8,519 bases of DNA, taken from the NCBI GenBank assembly GCA_003663695.1, contig QMUB01000032.1, positions 1 to 8,519 on the forward strand, in the 5' to 3' direction. The stretch comes from Thermococci archaeon. GTDB lineage: Archaea > Methanobacteriota_B > Thermococci > Thermococcales > Thermococcaceae. The notes under the pieces are model-generated. The model was not told where the DNA came from and searched no databases. It saw nothing but the letters and a program-made list of their open reading frames with translations. A program made the translations under genes and the position numbers. Below are positions 1-7,110 of the stretch, one piece after another (within the stretch, counting starts at the first letter, position 1; each line of letters begins with the position of its first letter).

Positions 1-100
1 CTTTCCCGTGAATATCACATTTCTCGCTTATGAGAGGAACATTACACTCTTCACACCAGTAGATATGAGCTCTACCCAGGAATACAGGACCCTTTTTCAT
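1..100 (-). CDS. N-terminal fragment of a zinc-ribbon protein (possibly archaeal PAPS-reductase family), cut by the window edge
   Basis: Only the first 33 residues are present; the gene continues beyond the left edge. The ATG at 100 is preceded by an AGGTGA Shine-Dalgarno sequence (106-111) with a 5-base spacer, so the start is well supported. The peptide starts MKKGPVFLGRAHIYWCEEC and then has NVPLISEKCDIH. C16xxC19, eight residues, then C28xxH31 looks like a structural zinc-binding ribbon. From memory, large archaeal proteins of the phosphoadenosine phosphosulfate reductase/PP-loop ATPase family (COG0175) start with a similar 'H(I/L)xWCxxCNVPL' ribbon. That assignment is a recollection from a short fragment, and a tRNA- or RNA-modifying enzyme with the same ribbon is also possible. 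The gene lies 59 bases after the last archaellum-operon gene, on the same strand, and appears to have its own TATA box, so it is probably not part of the motility system. Confidence 0.6.
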   Translation of the reverse strand, partial: MKKGPVFLGRAHIYWCEECNVPLISEKCDIHGK

Positions 101-105
101 CTCAT

Positions 106-111
106 TCACCT
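106..111 (-). promoter_or_regulatory. Shine-Dalgarno site of the left-edge zinc-ribbon gene
   Basis: On the minus strand this reads AGGTGA, five bases before the ATG at 100. It matches the archaeal 16S 3' end and fixes the start of the truncated gene. A nearer ATG that overlaps the spacer is out of frame and is followed at once by a stop. Confidence 0.7.
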
Positions 112-130
112 GAAGGGAAGAAGGAGGAAG

Positions 131-140
131 GGTTTATAAC
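131..140 (-). promoter_or_regulatory. Putative archaeal TATA box for the left-edge gene
   Basis: The minus strand reads GTTATAAACC here, with an A-rich stretch (AAAACCC) just upstream where a BRE would sit. The usual spacing of about 25 bases puts transcription start near 110-113, at the edge of the Shine-Dalgarno site and about 10 bases before the ATG. This gives the short leader common in hyperthermophilic euryarchaea. The core TTATAA is palindromic, so direction comes only from context. It lies in the 59-base gap after the archaellum operon, which argues for separate transcription. Confidence 0.5.
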
Positions 141-159
141 GGTTGGGTTTTCCTAATTT

Positions 160-2076
160 TCACTTCCCCTTTCTTTCTTCCAGTTTAGCGGCAACAAAAG
201 CCAGACCAAGTATAAAGATTACTCCTGCCAAAAATCCTCCCCCTCCAAAAATGAGCTTCTTTTTCAAAGGAATAACTTCTATGGTGTTGTTCTGAACTAC
301 AATTTTTGGAACTGTTACCGTTTTTTCTATGGTCTCTGTAACGGTGGATGTGTTTTGAACCACCGTACTCCCATTTTTCTCAATAATCGTCGGGGAAATA
401 GCAGTAACATTCAGTATCGTGGAGTTTTGGAAGAGCTCATCACCTTCCTTCACGACTGCGCTGACTTCATAAGTTCCCTCCTTGCTCGGTACAAGTGTTA
501 GAGGATAAATAATCTCACTGCCCGGTTCGAGTTTGCCCCGCAGGTAGAGCCATTTACCATAGAGGGTGAAGTTCTCTGCTATAACTCCCATGCTTTTGGG
601 GACTGCTAGGGTGAGTTCATAGGGTCCGTAGGTGTTTCCTTTATTCACAATGGTGATGTTCAGGGGCAGTGCCTGTCCTATTTTCCCTCCTGTGCCGTTT
701 ATTTCCACTTTATATTCAGGCTTAGCCCTATTGACATATATGCTCCTCACCTCGGAGGAGAAGGATATCTCTCCAAAACCATAACATGAAAGCTGATATG
801 GCGCATGGGCTATGACTTCTATGTTCCCTATGGTTAGATTGCCCGCATTTTCAGGTATTAGTGTAATCAGGAATTCAAATTTTTGACCAGTCTTTAAGAG
901 GGATATGTATTTTGGATAGTCCCCCGCAATTTTGAAATCCCCTGATATCTTCGGATTTATCTCTATGTATCTCAGATCAACGCTCCCTTTATTTTCAAGC
1001 ACAACCCTTGCTTTGAATGCCCCATACTGCAGTGCTCCTTCAGGTGTTTTAAAGGAGACATTGAGAAATGCCGTGTCCTCTATCTTTGGGATTTTATCCT
1101 TTTCAAGAAATATTATTGCCTTAATGCTCTTCTCATTATTTTTCTCCTGGATTCCAAGTGCTCCTAGGTGGAGACCCCCGTAGGAAATCATATGAGCTAC
1201 GCTAATCAAGCCGCTTTTAAGTGGCATCCCGCAGGGGTTTTTAATAGTTACATAAGCACTATCCGAGAAAATCTTGTCAATGCTCACCAAATAGGGACCA
1301 ATTTTTGTTGTTTTTCCTTCTACCATATCCCCATAAAACGCTGGAGAAATTTTGGCATTTATATATGCTCCCTTCAGCCTGACTTTGAGCTTTAAATAAT
1401 TGGAACCCAGCAGGTCATCAACGGAAATTTTCAGATCATCTGTTTCTAAAGTTTCTCCAACCTTAACCCAGTAGTCTTCCCCATTTATTTCAATCTTTAC
1501 AAGCTCATTGAGGTTATTCTCCTCACTTGACACACTGTAATCCTTGAAGGTTATGTTCCACGCATAAATGCTCTTTGGAACACCTTTGTAGAGGTATCCA
1601 TCAAGGAGGAGAGGCATTGGAGTTAGACTTATAGAGAGACTTTCAAAGTTTATATTTCCCCCCTTATAGGTGAAACTCTTGCTCACGTTTTTATAACTTA
1701 TCAAAACATTTGCTTGGCTTTCGGAGACGGAATTAAGGGTGATCCTATAGCCACCGAATGCCAGAGACTCTCCCTCCATGAGATATGGAAAGCTCAAGCT
1801 CAAATTAGCATACCCTCGCTCATCCAAGAGCACATTGTCCATATATAGAGTGTAACCATCGAGCTTTTCAGAGCTTTTCAGAGCCACAATGCTCATTTTA
1901 TCATTGAAAGATACCAATAGAGAGCCATCTCTTGGCGATATGTCCTTTAGGAGAATATTATCCTCTCCTACCGAAATATCAGAGGGCACAGGGACCCATC
2001 CTTTAATTACCGATGCCGCGCTTACATTGGGAATTGCTACGAGCAGAAGAAACAAGACAACAATAACTCTTTTCAC
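160..2076 (-). CDS. Exported, C-terminally membrane-anchored beta-rich protein, last gene of the archaellum operon (unrecognised)
   Basis: No specific family is recognised. The GTG start at 2076 overlaps the flaJ stop as GTGA and follows GGGGGTG (2082-2088) by five bases; it gives 638 residues. Residues 1-20 (MKRVIVVLFLLLVAIPNVSA) form a signal peptide. Residues 21-280 hold degenerate beta-type repeats. About 345-450 and 453-560 resemble CARDB/NEW3 or COG1361 S-layer-type domains (VVLENKGSVDL and ITIVNKGNTYGPYELTL). A Thr/Val/Asn-rich stalk (about 561-603) leads to a membrane helix (about 609-630) and a charged tail KLEERKGK. There are 13 N-x-S/T sequons and two cysteines (C282, C431). It should sit outside the membrane, within or under the S-layer. 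Coupling to flaJ suggests an envelope role in archaellum anchoring, stator support or assembly. A surface protein unrelated to motility that merely shares the transcript is the alternative. Confidence 0.8.
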   Translation of the reverse strand: MKRVIVVLFLLLVAIPNVSAASVIKGWVPVPSDISVGEDNILLKDISPRDGSLLVSFNDKMSIVALKSSEKLDGYTLYMDNVLLDERGYANLSLSFPYLMEGESLAFGGYRITLNSVSESQANVLISYKNVSKSFTYKGGNINFESLSISLTPMPLLLDGYLYKGVPKSIYAWNITFKDYSVSSEENNLNELVKIEINGEDYWVKVGETLETDDLKISVDDLLGSNYLKLKVRLKGAYINAKISPAFYGDMVEGKTTKIGPYLVSIDKIFSDSAYVTIKNPCGMPLKSGLISVAHMISYGGLHLGALGIQEKNNEKSIKAIIFLEKDKIPKIEDTAFLNVSFKTPEGALQYGAFKARVVLENKGSVDLRYIEINPKISGDFKIAGDYPKYISLLKTGQKFEFLITLIPENAGNLTIGNIEVIAHAPYQLSCYGFGEISFSSEVRSIYVNRAKPEYKVEINGTGGKIGQALPLNITIVNKGNTYGPYELTLAVPKSMGVIAENFTLYGKWLYLRGKLEPGSEIIYPLTLVPSKEGTYEVSAVVKEGDELFQNSTILNVTAISPTIIEKNGSTVVQNTSTVTETIEKTVTVPKIVVQNNTIEVIPLKKKLIFGGGGFLAGVIFILGLAFVAAKLEERKGK

Positions 2077-2088
2077 ATTCCCACCCCC
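2073..2088 (-). promoter_or_regulatory. Stop-start overlap and ribosome-binding site coupling flaJ to the following gene
   Basis: The flaJ codons here read GGG GTG GGA ATG TGA, and the GTG of the next gene is inside ATGTGA, overlapping the stop. The upstream GGGGGTG differs at one base from the archaeal GGAGGTG consensus and is spaced by five bases. The GTG gives a signal peptide that starts cleanly with M-K-R. The in-frame ATG at 2100 would add eight residues and has only a weak upstream match. Confidence 0.6.
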
Positions 2089-3782
2089 ATCAAAGGCCAT
2101 ATCAATCCTGCAAATGTCATCATCTTTTCCATTATGAATTCTCCAAGGTACATGGAGATTGCGGATATCCATACCAAGACAACAAACTGGTAGAGAGTGA
2201 TACCCAAATGACCTCCATCCGCAAGCTTTACGGATAGTGAAGATAATAAAGAGTGTAGAATCAAGATGGCGACCAAGATGTAGCTCGTAAGCTGAAGGCC
2301 AGAGGAAGACGGCACAAAGATTATGCTCTGGAGGAAATCACCCGTAATTGGCAGATTTGAAAAGAGATGAGTCATGTATGCAGCCACTTGGAAAGCCGAT
2401 GAAACGGAGAATGCAAATGCACCTGTTATTCCGTATATGACACCCTTAAAGCTTGATACATTCTGCTGTCTTTTCCTCCTTAATCTAACCAGCCTTTCAA
2501 AATTCCTGGATATGACCATTCCAATATATTCTGGCTCTGCCCCCAATCTTATGCTCTTTTTGAATATTTCGGAGAAAATGCTTATGAGCCAGCTCCCTGT
2601 GTCAGAGACAAAAAATTCCCACGCCTTTGAATCATCAATACGCATCGAAACCCTGCGGTTTAAGTTTCTAATATCCTGCGTGAGAGTTCCGAAATCATGG
2701 GAACTCAGGTATTTCAGTACAAGATGCATCGAAGCTCCACTTGCAGCCAGTGAAGAGCTCAAGCTCCTTATGAAAGCAGGGAAATTCTCATCCTTTATCA
2801 TTATGCTCTCTTCTTCCTTCTGCAATACCCATCCAACATACGCAAGAGGAGTTAGAATTAGTGCAATCCGAATTAGAAGAGGGAGATCGAACCTGGGTGT
2901 TATTACGAGCATGCAAACAATGAAGAGCAGGATGCTTCCGGTTATGGATATTAGTATGCTTCTTATGAACTTCTCTTTTCTCTGTGGTATCATAGCATTT
3001 TCTGCCCATATCCTGTCCTCAGGCATCCTGTGCTTTATTATGACCAAAACGCCAATTTCCGTTGCCAAAACAAGAACAAAAGTGAAAATGCTCAGACTAA
3101 CTATATCCTGACCCGTTATGATAGGGCCAATTATAATGAAGGTCACCATAAAAACCACCGAGATAATTAGGGATGAGTAAACTTCCTTAAAAATATCCAG
3201 ATCATAGAGTGCTCCTTCATAAAAGGTTTCATAATCATCCATGACTGTTTTCTGCTCTTGCAGGAGGTAATCCGTTAGTTCAACGCCGCTATCTAGAGAG
3301 TAGGCAAGTCTCTCAAGGAAATCCGAAAAAACTTTGCTAGGGCTTCTCTTAGCGAGAAATCGCAAGGCTTCTGGCATTCCCCTATGGAGCTTGGCTATCA
3401 AATAGTAAGCCTTTTCCATCTCCTTTGAAATGGGCTCCAACACTTTTTCCCGGGAGATATTAAGCAGCAGCTCACTTCTGCTAACATCGCTCGTTGAAAG
3501 GACAGCAAAATATGTAGCAAAGAATGGTATTTTCGAGTTTATTTTGACCTTCTTGCTGCTTGCAGTGGCATAGGGGTAAAATACGCCATAGATTAAGGGG
3601 AGAACCGGAATAGCATAGAGCGCAATTGTGATCGTGCGGGAGAGTGATACAAAGCGGGAAAGGATAGATATGAGCACAAAGAGGAGTATAGACGCCCCTA
3701 AGCTTGGCAGTAACACTTTTCTCAAGTACGTCCTTATCGTTAGATCCGTCTGCACAAATATTCCCGCTTTGTTTTTTGCCAT
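2073..3782 (-). CDS. flaJ: Archaellum motor platform membrane protein FlaJ/ArlJ
   Basis: FlaJ is the polytopic inner platform of the archaellum, homologous to PilC/TadC/GspF of type IV pili and type II secretion. It works with the FlaI ATPase in assembly and probably rotation. The 569-residue product is of normal euryarchaeal length. About nine membrane segments are visible, near residues 24-42, 50-72, 203-223, 227-249, 272-294, 301-320, 444-466, 497-516 and 527-547. They surround two cytosolic, charged T2SF-type modules (about 80-200 and 325-440) that would contact FlaI. The second ends in the basic stretch RLVRLRRKRQQ. The ATG at 3782 is preferred; a GTG at 3791 overlapping the flaI stop would add three residues. 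The gene follows flaI directly. No frameshift or missing section is seen. Confidence 0.95.
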   Translation of the reverse strand: MAKNKAGIFVQTDLTIRTYLRKVLLPSLGASILLFVLISILSRFVSLSRTITIALYAIPVLPLIYGVFYPYATASSKKVKINSKIPFFATYFAVLSTSDVSRSELLLNISREKVLEPISKEMEKAYYLIAKLHRGMPEALRFLAKRSPSKVFSDFLERLAYSLDSGVELTDYLLQEQKTVMDDYETFYEGALYDLDIFKEVYSSLIISVVFMVTFIIIGPIITGQDIVSLSIFTFVLVLATEIGVLVIIKHRMPEDRIWAENAMIPQRKEKFIRSILISITGSILLFIVCMLVITPRFDLPLLIRIALILTPLAYVGWVLQKEEESIMIKDENFPAFIRSLSSSLAASGASMHLVLKYLSSHDFGTLTQDIRNLNRRVSMRIDDSKAWEFFVSDTGSWLISIFSEIFKKSIRLGAEPEYIGMVISRNFERLVRLRRKRQQNVSSFKGVIYGITGAFAFSVSSAFQVAAYMTHLFSNLPITGDFLQSIIFVPSSSGLQLTSYILVAILILHSLLSSLSVKLADGGHLGITLYQFVVLVWISAISMYLGEFIMEKMMTFAGLIWPLMGVGM

Positions 3783-3787
3783 TTCAA

Positions 3788-5413
3788 TCACAACCTGAAG
3801 CTCAATCCCTCTATGCCCCTCTCATAAAATCCCTTTATCTCTTTATGAACGGAGTAATAATCCGTTATGCCGAGCTCAATCATCCTCTTGATTATTCTGG
3901 CTCTAAGAAAGAGCTCATTGTAAATTTCTTTGGGATCCTCATAACCCGCCACCTCTGCAATCTTCCTCTCCAGAATGTAGGAGTTGTTCATACCCCTGAA
4001 TATATGCCTATCACTCACAGGATCCCACTCAAAAACGTTCCTCGTGGCAACTCCCCCAAGCTCTTCATAGTATCCCTCAATTTCCACAACACTCAAAACC
4101 CTCCTAAGGAATTTGCCCTTCACATAAACCGCCTGCTGGAAGAGGGCTATGTTGAGATTGTCTATGAACGTCACGGGGATGTTGATAGGCGAACCCGTGA
4201 AACGCTGTATCATCTTTTTAATGTCGCCCGCGTGGAATGTGCTCATGACAGGGTGCCCCGTCTGCATAGCCTGGAATGCAATAGCACCCTCTGCACCCCT
4301 AATCTCACCCACGATAATATAATTCGGTCTAGAACGGAGGGCGGCTTTAAGAAGGTCAAAAAGTGTTACCCTGCTCTCCTCGGGACCCCTTTCTCTAGTA
4401 GTTAGGCGCTGCCAGGTGGGATGGGGTACTATAACTTCAGGAGTATCCTCGGCGGTGTATATTTTTGCATCCGGCTTTATGAAGGGAATTATTGAGTTCA
4501 AGGTCGTTGTCTTTCCGCTCGCCGTCTCACCGCAAACGAAAACACTCATACCGTATTCAAGAGCAATCCATAGATATGCCGCAACTTCCGCGGAGAATGT
4601 ATTCCAGTTGACGAGTTGGACCACGCTTAATGGAGTTGCAGAGAACTTTCTTATCGTGGCTGAAGGGCCCTTTATGCTCACGTCCGGGCTGTATATTATG
4701 TTAATTCTCGAACCATCGGGAAGTGTTCCATCGACCACTGGATTTTTATCGCTTACAGGTCTTCCCATGCGCTCGCTCAAATTTTTGAAATAGTCTGCCA
4801 GCTTTATATTATCCCCAAAGGTTATATTGGTTGGGAGTGCCTCAAAAATTTTGTGAATCAGAGAAACATAGTTTGCACCTATAATGTGGATATCCTCAAT
4901 ATAAGGGTCTTTCATGAGAACATCCAGAGGCCCAATTCCTATTATATCTCTCTTCAGCAGATATTTAAACTTCTCAAACTCCGTCTTTGATAGTTCAAAC
5001 TTGTTTCTGTTAAATAGCCCTCCCTTCCTCAATTTGGAAACCGCCTCACTGAAAAGTTCATCTAAAAAAAGCTCGAATTCCTCCTTTTCTTCGGGAATTC
5101 TTCTAGTTGGAGCCAGCTCCAGGAGCTTATCCTTAATCATCTCATACTTTGCTTCTTCCTCCGCATTTTCAATCCTCGGTTCTATAACGATATATTTACG
5201 ATTCGTCTTTGGATCCCCGTATATATGAATGAAAATGGGATCTCCTACAGTGTAGAGTATGTTTGGATACTTTATCTCCTTCATGCTCCGGCTGAGCTGG
5301 ACGTGAAACTCCGGAAGCTTGGCATACTTCTTAACGAATTCATTAACATATTTCCTGAGATGGGGATTCCTCGCCATGGCAACTTCCAGAGTTTCACTAA
5401 TCCTCTCAGCCAT
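3788..5413 (-). CDS. flaI: Archaellum motor ATPase FlaI/ArlI
   Basis: This is a type II/IV secretion-superfamily hexameric ATPase that powers archaellum assembly and rotation at the cytoplasmic face, together with FlaJ and FlaH. The 541-residue product has the full motif set: Walker A GETASGKTT (295-303), Asp box YTAEDTPE (319-326), Walker B IIVGEIRG (366-373, with E370), and His box GHPVMSTFHAGD (386-397, H387 and H394). The N-terminal region (about 1-260) contains the FlaI N-terminal domain, including DGTLPDGSRINI before the ATPase core. All catalytic positions are intact. The ATG at 5413, one base after the flaH stop, is chosen because MAERISETLE is a typical start. An ATG at 5431 would overlap flaH by 17 bases and add an atypical MQRWCD. 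The ribosome site GGTGGTG is embedded in the end of flaH. Confidence 0.97.
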   Translation of the reverse strand: MAERISETLEVAMARNPHLRKYVNEFVKKYAKLPEFHVQLSRSMKEIKYPNILYTVGDPIFIHIYGDPKTNRKYIVIEPRIENAEEEAKYEMIKDKLLELAPTRRIPEEKEEFELFLDELFSEAVSKLRKGGLFNRNKFELSKTEFEKFKYLLKRDIIGIGPLDVLMKDPYIEDIHIIGANYVSLIHKIFEALPTNITFGDNIKLADYFKNLSERMGRPVSDKNPVVDGTLPDGSRINIIYSPDVSIKGPSATIRKFSATPLSVVQLVNWNTFSAEVAAYLWIALEYGMSVFVCGETASGKTTTLNSIIPFIKPDAKIYTAEDTPEVIVPHPTWQRLTTRERGPEESRVTLFDLLKAALRSRPNYIIVGEIRGAEGAIAFQAMQTGHPVMSTFHAGDIKKMIQRFTGSPINIPVTFIDNLNIALFQQAVYVKGKFLRRVLSVVEIEGYYEELGGVATRNVFEWDPVSDRHIFRGMNNSYILERKIAEVAGYEDPKEIYNELFLRARIIKRMIELGITDYYSVHKEIKGFYERGIEGLSFRL

Positions 5414-5414
5414 A

Positions 5415-6110
5415 TCACACCACCGCTGCAATCTCCACTATGAATCCAACCCGGGGTTCCACTCTAAAGGGTATTATTTTTTGAAATATCCCCATAGCAT
5501 TGTTATATTTCACTATGGTGGCAGAATTCTTCAAATCACCCCCAAACACCTTAACCTGAAGCCGTATCAAAATGCTGGAGACCTCTTCGAGGGTGGAAAG
5601 AACCTTTTCATCCATCTCATTAGGGTTTACGGTCATTATTATGACCTTATTTAGTGAGCTCAGCTTTTTTAGGTGCTCCGTTAAACGACGCAGTTCTTCT
5701 TCCTTTAATTCTCGAGGAAATATTGAGGATATGCTGTCAATTATAACGACCTGTTTTTCCCAGAGCCGTGGCTCTCCAAGAAAGCGGGGAAGAAACTTCT
5801 CCTTTTTGGATACGCTTGTCATCAGAGGATAGAGAGATATAAAGAGCAGCTTCCTCTTGATGAGCTCGTGAATTATGCCGTATCCAAGTGAATCCATCTG
5901 ATTGATAAACTCGGGTGTCGTATACTGGCTCGAAACATATGCCACGGAATAATCATTTTTTAAAAAACCGTAAAGGAGCCTCTGAGAAAAGATGGACTTG
6001 CCCGTACCCCTATCGCCCTCTATTACAACTATGCTCCCCCCGGGGATTCCCCCTCCAAGCCGCCTATGAAGCTCATCGTTTGGTATCTGAATCTTGAGTA
6101 GGGCTCCCAT
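5415..6110 (-). CDS. flaH: Archaellum motor ring protein FlaH/ArlH (RecA/KaiC-like)
   Basis: FlaH is a RecA/KaiC-like nucleotide-binding protein that forms a ring docking on FlaI; ATP binding controls the interaction. From the ATG at 6110 the product is 231 residues, normal for the family. Walker A is GDRGTGKS (32-39) and Walker B VVIIDSIS (121-128). A serine follows the Walker B Asp where active RecA ATPases often carry a catalytic acid, in line with the family binding ATP but hydrolysing it poorly. The ATG at 6110 is preferred because GAGGTGAT (6115-6122) lies four bases upstream. A GTG at 6119 and an ATG at 6116 lie inside that Shine-Dalgarno sequence and would give up to three more residues. 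The gap to flaG is 17 bases, and one base separates its stop from flaI. Confidence 0.95.
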   Translation of the reverse strand: MGALLKIQIPNDELHRRLGGGIPGGSIVVIEGDRGTGKSIFSQRLLYGFLKNDYSVAYVSSQYTTPEFINQMDSLGYGIIHELIKRKLLFISLYPLMTSVSKKEKFLPRFLGEPRLWEKQVVIIDSISSIFPRELKEEELRRLTEHLKKLSSLNKVIIMTVNPNEMDEKVLSTLEEVSSILIRLQVKVFGGDLKNSATIVKYNNAMGIFQKIIPFRVEPRVGFIVEIAAVV

Positions 6111-6114
6111 CTTC

Positions 6115-6122
6115 ATCACCTC
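6115..6122 (-). promoter_or_regulatory. Shine-Dalgarno site of flaH, decides between three possible starts
   Basis: The minus strand reads GAGGTGAT followed by GAAG and the ATG at 6110. This is one of the longest matches to the archaeal anti-Shine-Dalgarno in the window. Because the alternative GTG and ATG starts fall within it, the ATG at 6110 is the best start. Confidence 0.7.
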
Positions 6123-6127
6123 GCACT

Positions 6128-6583
6128 TTACACTTTGAATACCAGAGATCTCTTCTCACCGTTTTCCACAACGATTGTTATCTTATGATAACCGGATGAT
6201 AGGGAAGTATTCACATGAATCGAACCTATATCATAGGGATAAAGCATGCTCGATGATGAATCATTCAAATTTGTGAAGGTCAGATTCGACGGAGGGATTA
6301 GATTTCCATCAATGAAGACTACGACCGTATTTTCATCAAACATGAAGGAAACCTTTCCCGTGTTTTTTACATAAAACACATAAGCACCGCTCTCAGTGGG
6401 TATATTCTCTGCATCATTTATGATTGCAAAGTCCAGCTTCAAGCTATAAGCCAGATGCTCCCCCTTAACATTTATGCCATCTGAAATGTCTTGGGTGACA
6501 ACGTAGAGTCCCCCAGCTATGACTCCTGCAATTAGCAGTGAAGCTATGAATAGCACGAGCTCCGAAATCACGCCACTTGCCAT
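6128..6583 (-). CDS. flaG: Archaellum stator protein FlaG/ArlG
   Basis: FlaG is a membrane-anchored stator component. In the family it pairs with FlaF outside the membrane, linking the motor to the S-layer so that torque can be generated. The 151-residue product starts MASGVISELVLFIASLLIAG, the typical N-terminal hydrophobic helix that resembles a type IV pilin helix (to about residue 28). A beta-sandwich domain follows (about 45-151), with alternating strands such as YVFYVKNTGKVSF and VVVFIDGNLIPP. Start choice: the frame is open further upstream to 6610, but GGAGG at 6591-6595 sits seven bases before the ATG at 6583, just after the flaF stop. The longer form (MVLPLGGLR…) would overlap flaF and lacks this match. 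No cysteines are present, unlike in FlaF. Confidence 0.93.
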   Translation of the reverse strand: MASGVISELVLFIASLLIAGVIAGGLYVVTQDISDGINVKGEHLAYSLKLDFAIINDAENIPTESGAYVFYVKNTGKVSFMFDENTVVVFIDGNLIPPSNLTFTNLNDSSSSMLYPYDIGSIHVNTSLSSGYHKITIVVENGEKRSLVFKV

Positions 6584-6585
6584 CC

Positions 6586-7101
6586 TCAGCCCTCCAAGGG
6601 GCAATACCATGCATCACTAATTATCACCGCTTCTCCCTGAGTCTGATTTGGATCAAGCCATTCCCATTGCCATTTTATCTTTAGAGAGCATCCATTATCC
6701 ACAACAGTGACTAATGAGTGAATATCTGTTGTTTTAGGCACGTTCTGCACGGTTATGGTTATCCATTCCCCGGGGAGCACATATTCTTTATTCTGGACAG
6801 CAACATCTACGGAATTAAGATTACCATCATATATGAAGTTCCAGAGATCCGGGGATAGCGTGCCACCCTCATTCGTCAAATTGAAGGTTATATCATAAAC
6901 TGAAACATTCGAATTGGTTTCATATGTATAATCATTCAGGCTTAAGCGGGAGTTCTTCAGGTTAACCATAGCCTCATCATGGTAGTTGCTCGCATCTAGG
7001 ACGGAAATATAAGTATTCTCAAAGGAAGTATATAACATCCCAAAGGCAACCAGAGCCGATGTGAATAAAATCGCGAAGGTCGCTGAAACACTGAACCCCA
7101 T
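6586..7101 (-). CDS. flaF: Archaellum stator protein FlaF/ArlF
   Basis: FlaF is the stator subunit that in studied archaea binds the S-layer protein and FlaG from the pseudoperiplasmic side. The 171-residue product begins MGFSVSATFAILFTSALVAF, the single N-terminal membrane helix typical of FlaF (about 5-25), followed by a helical linker (about 26-58) and a beta-sandwich (about 65-171). The strand VYDITFNLTNEGGTLSPDLW carries the usual 'N-x-G' turn. The C-terminal part is tryptophan-rich (WQWEWL, 144-149) and has the only two cysteines, C138 and C167, which could form a disulfide outside the membrane. The start is supported by AGGGGAT (7106-7112), which overlaps the flaD stop codon. The flaD-flaF gap is nine bases and flaG begins two bases after its stop. 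Confidence 0.92.
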   Translation of the reverse strand: MGFSVSATFAILFTSALVAFGMLYTSFENTYISVLDASNYHDEAMVNLKNSRLSLNDYTYETNSNVSVYDITFNLTNEGGTLSPDLWNFIYDGNLNSVDVAVQNKEYVLPGEWITITVQNVPKTTDIHSLVTVVDNGCSLKIKWQWEWLDPNQTQGEAVIISDAWYCPLEG

Positions 7102-7110
7102 GGTTATCCC

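Noticed and set aside
107..131. Pyrimidine-rich tract on the minus strand after the operon as its terminator
   Set aside because: It is mixed C/T without a long T-run and contains the TATA-proximal and ribosome-site region of the next gene, so it cannot be called a terminator from sequence alone.
2077..2172. Longer start (2172 or 2100) for the operon-end protein
   Set aside because: The added residues are hydrophilic and precede the signal peptide, deep in flaJ. The GTG at 2076 has a better ribosome site and a clean M-K-R signal-peptide start.
2374..3111. A 245-codon open frame on the plus strand opposite flaJ
   Set aside because: It is fully antisense to a well-conserved gene, has no ribosome site seen before it, and its composition is that of the complement of membrane-helix codons.
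3704..4405. A 233-codon open frame on the plus strand opposite flaI and flaJ
   Set aside because: It covers the FlaI Walker B and His-box region in antisense and shows no recognisable domain; a shadow of real coding sequence.
6584..6610. Longer FlaG start at 6610 adding nine residues
   Set aside because: It would overlap flaF, lacks a Shine-Dalgarno match, and the ATG at 6583 has GGAGG at ideal spacing and gives the typical MASGVISEL start.
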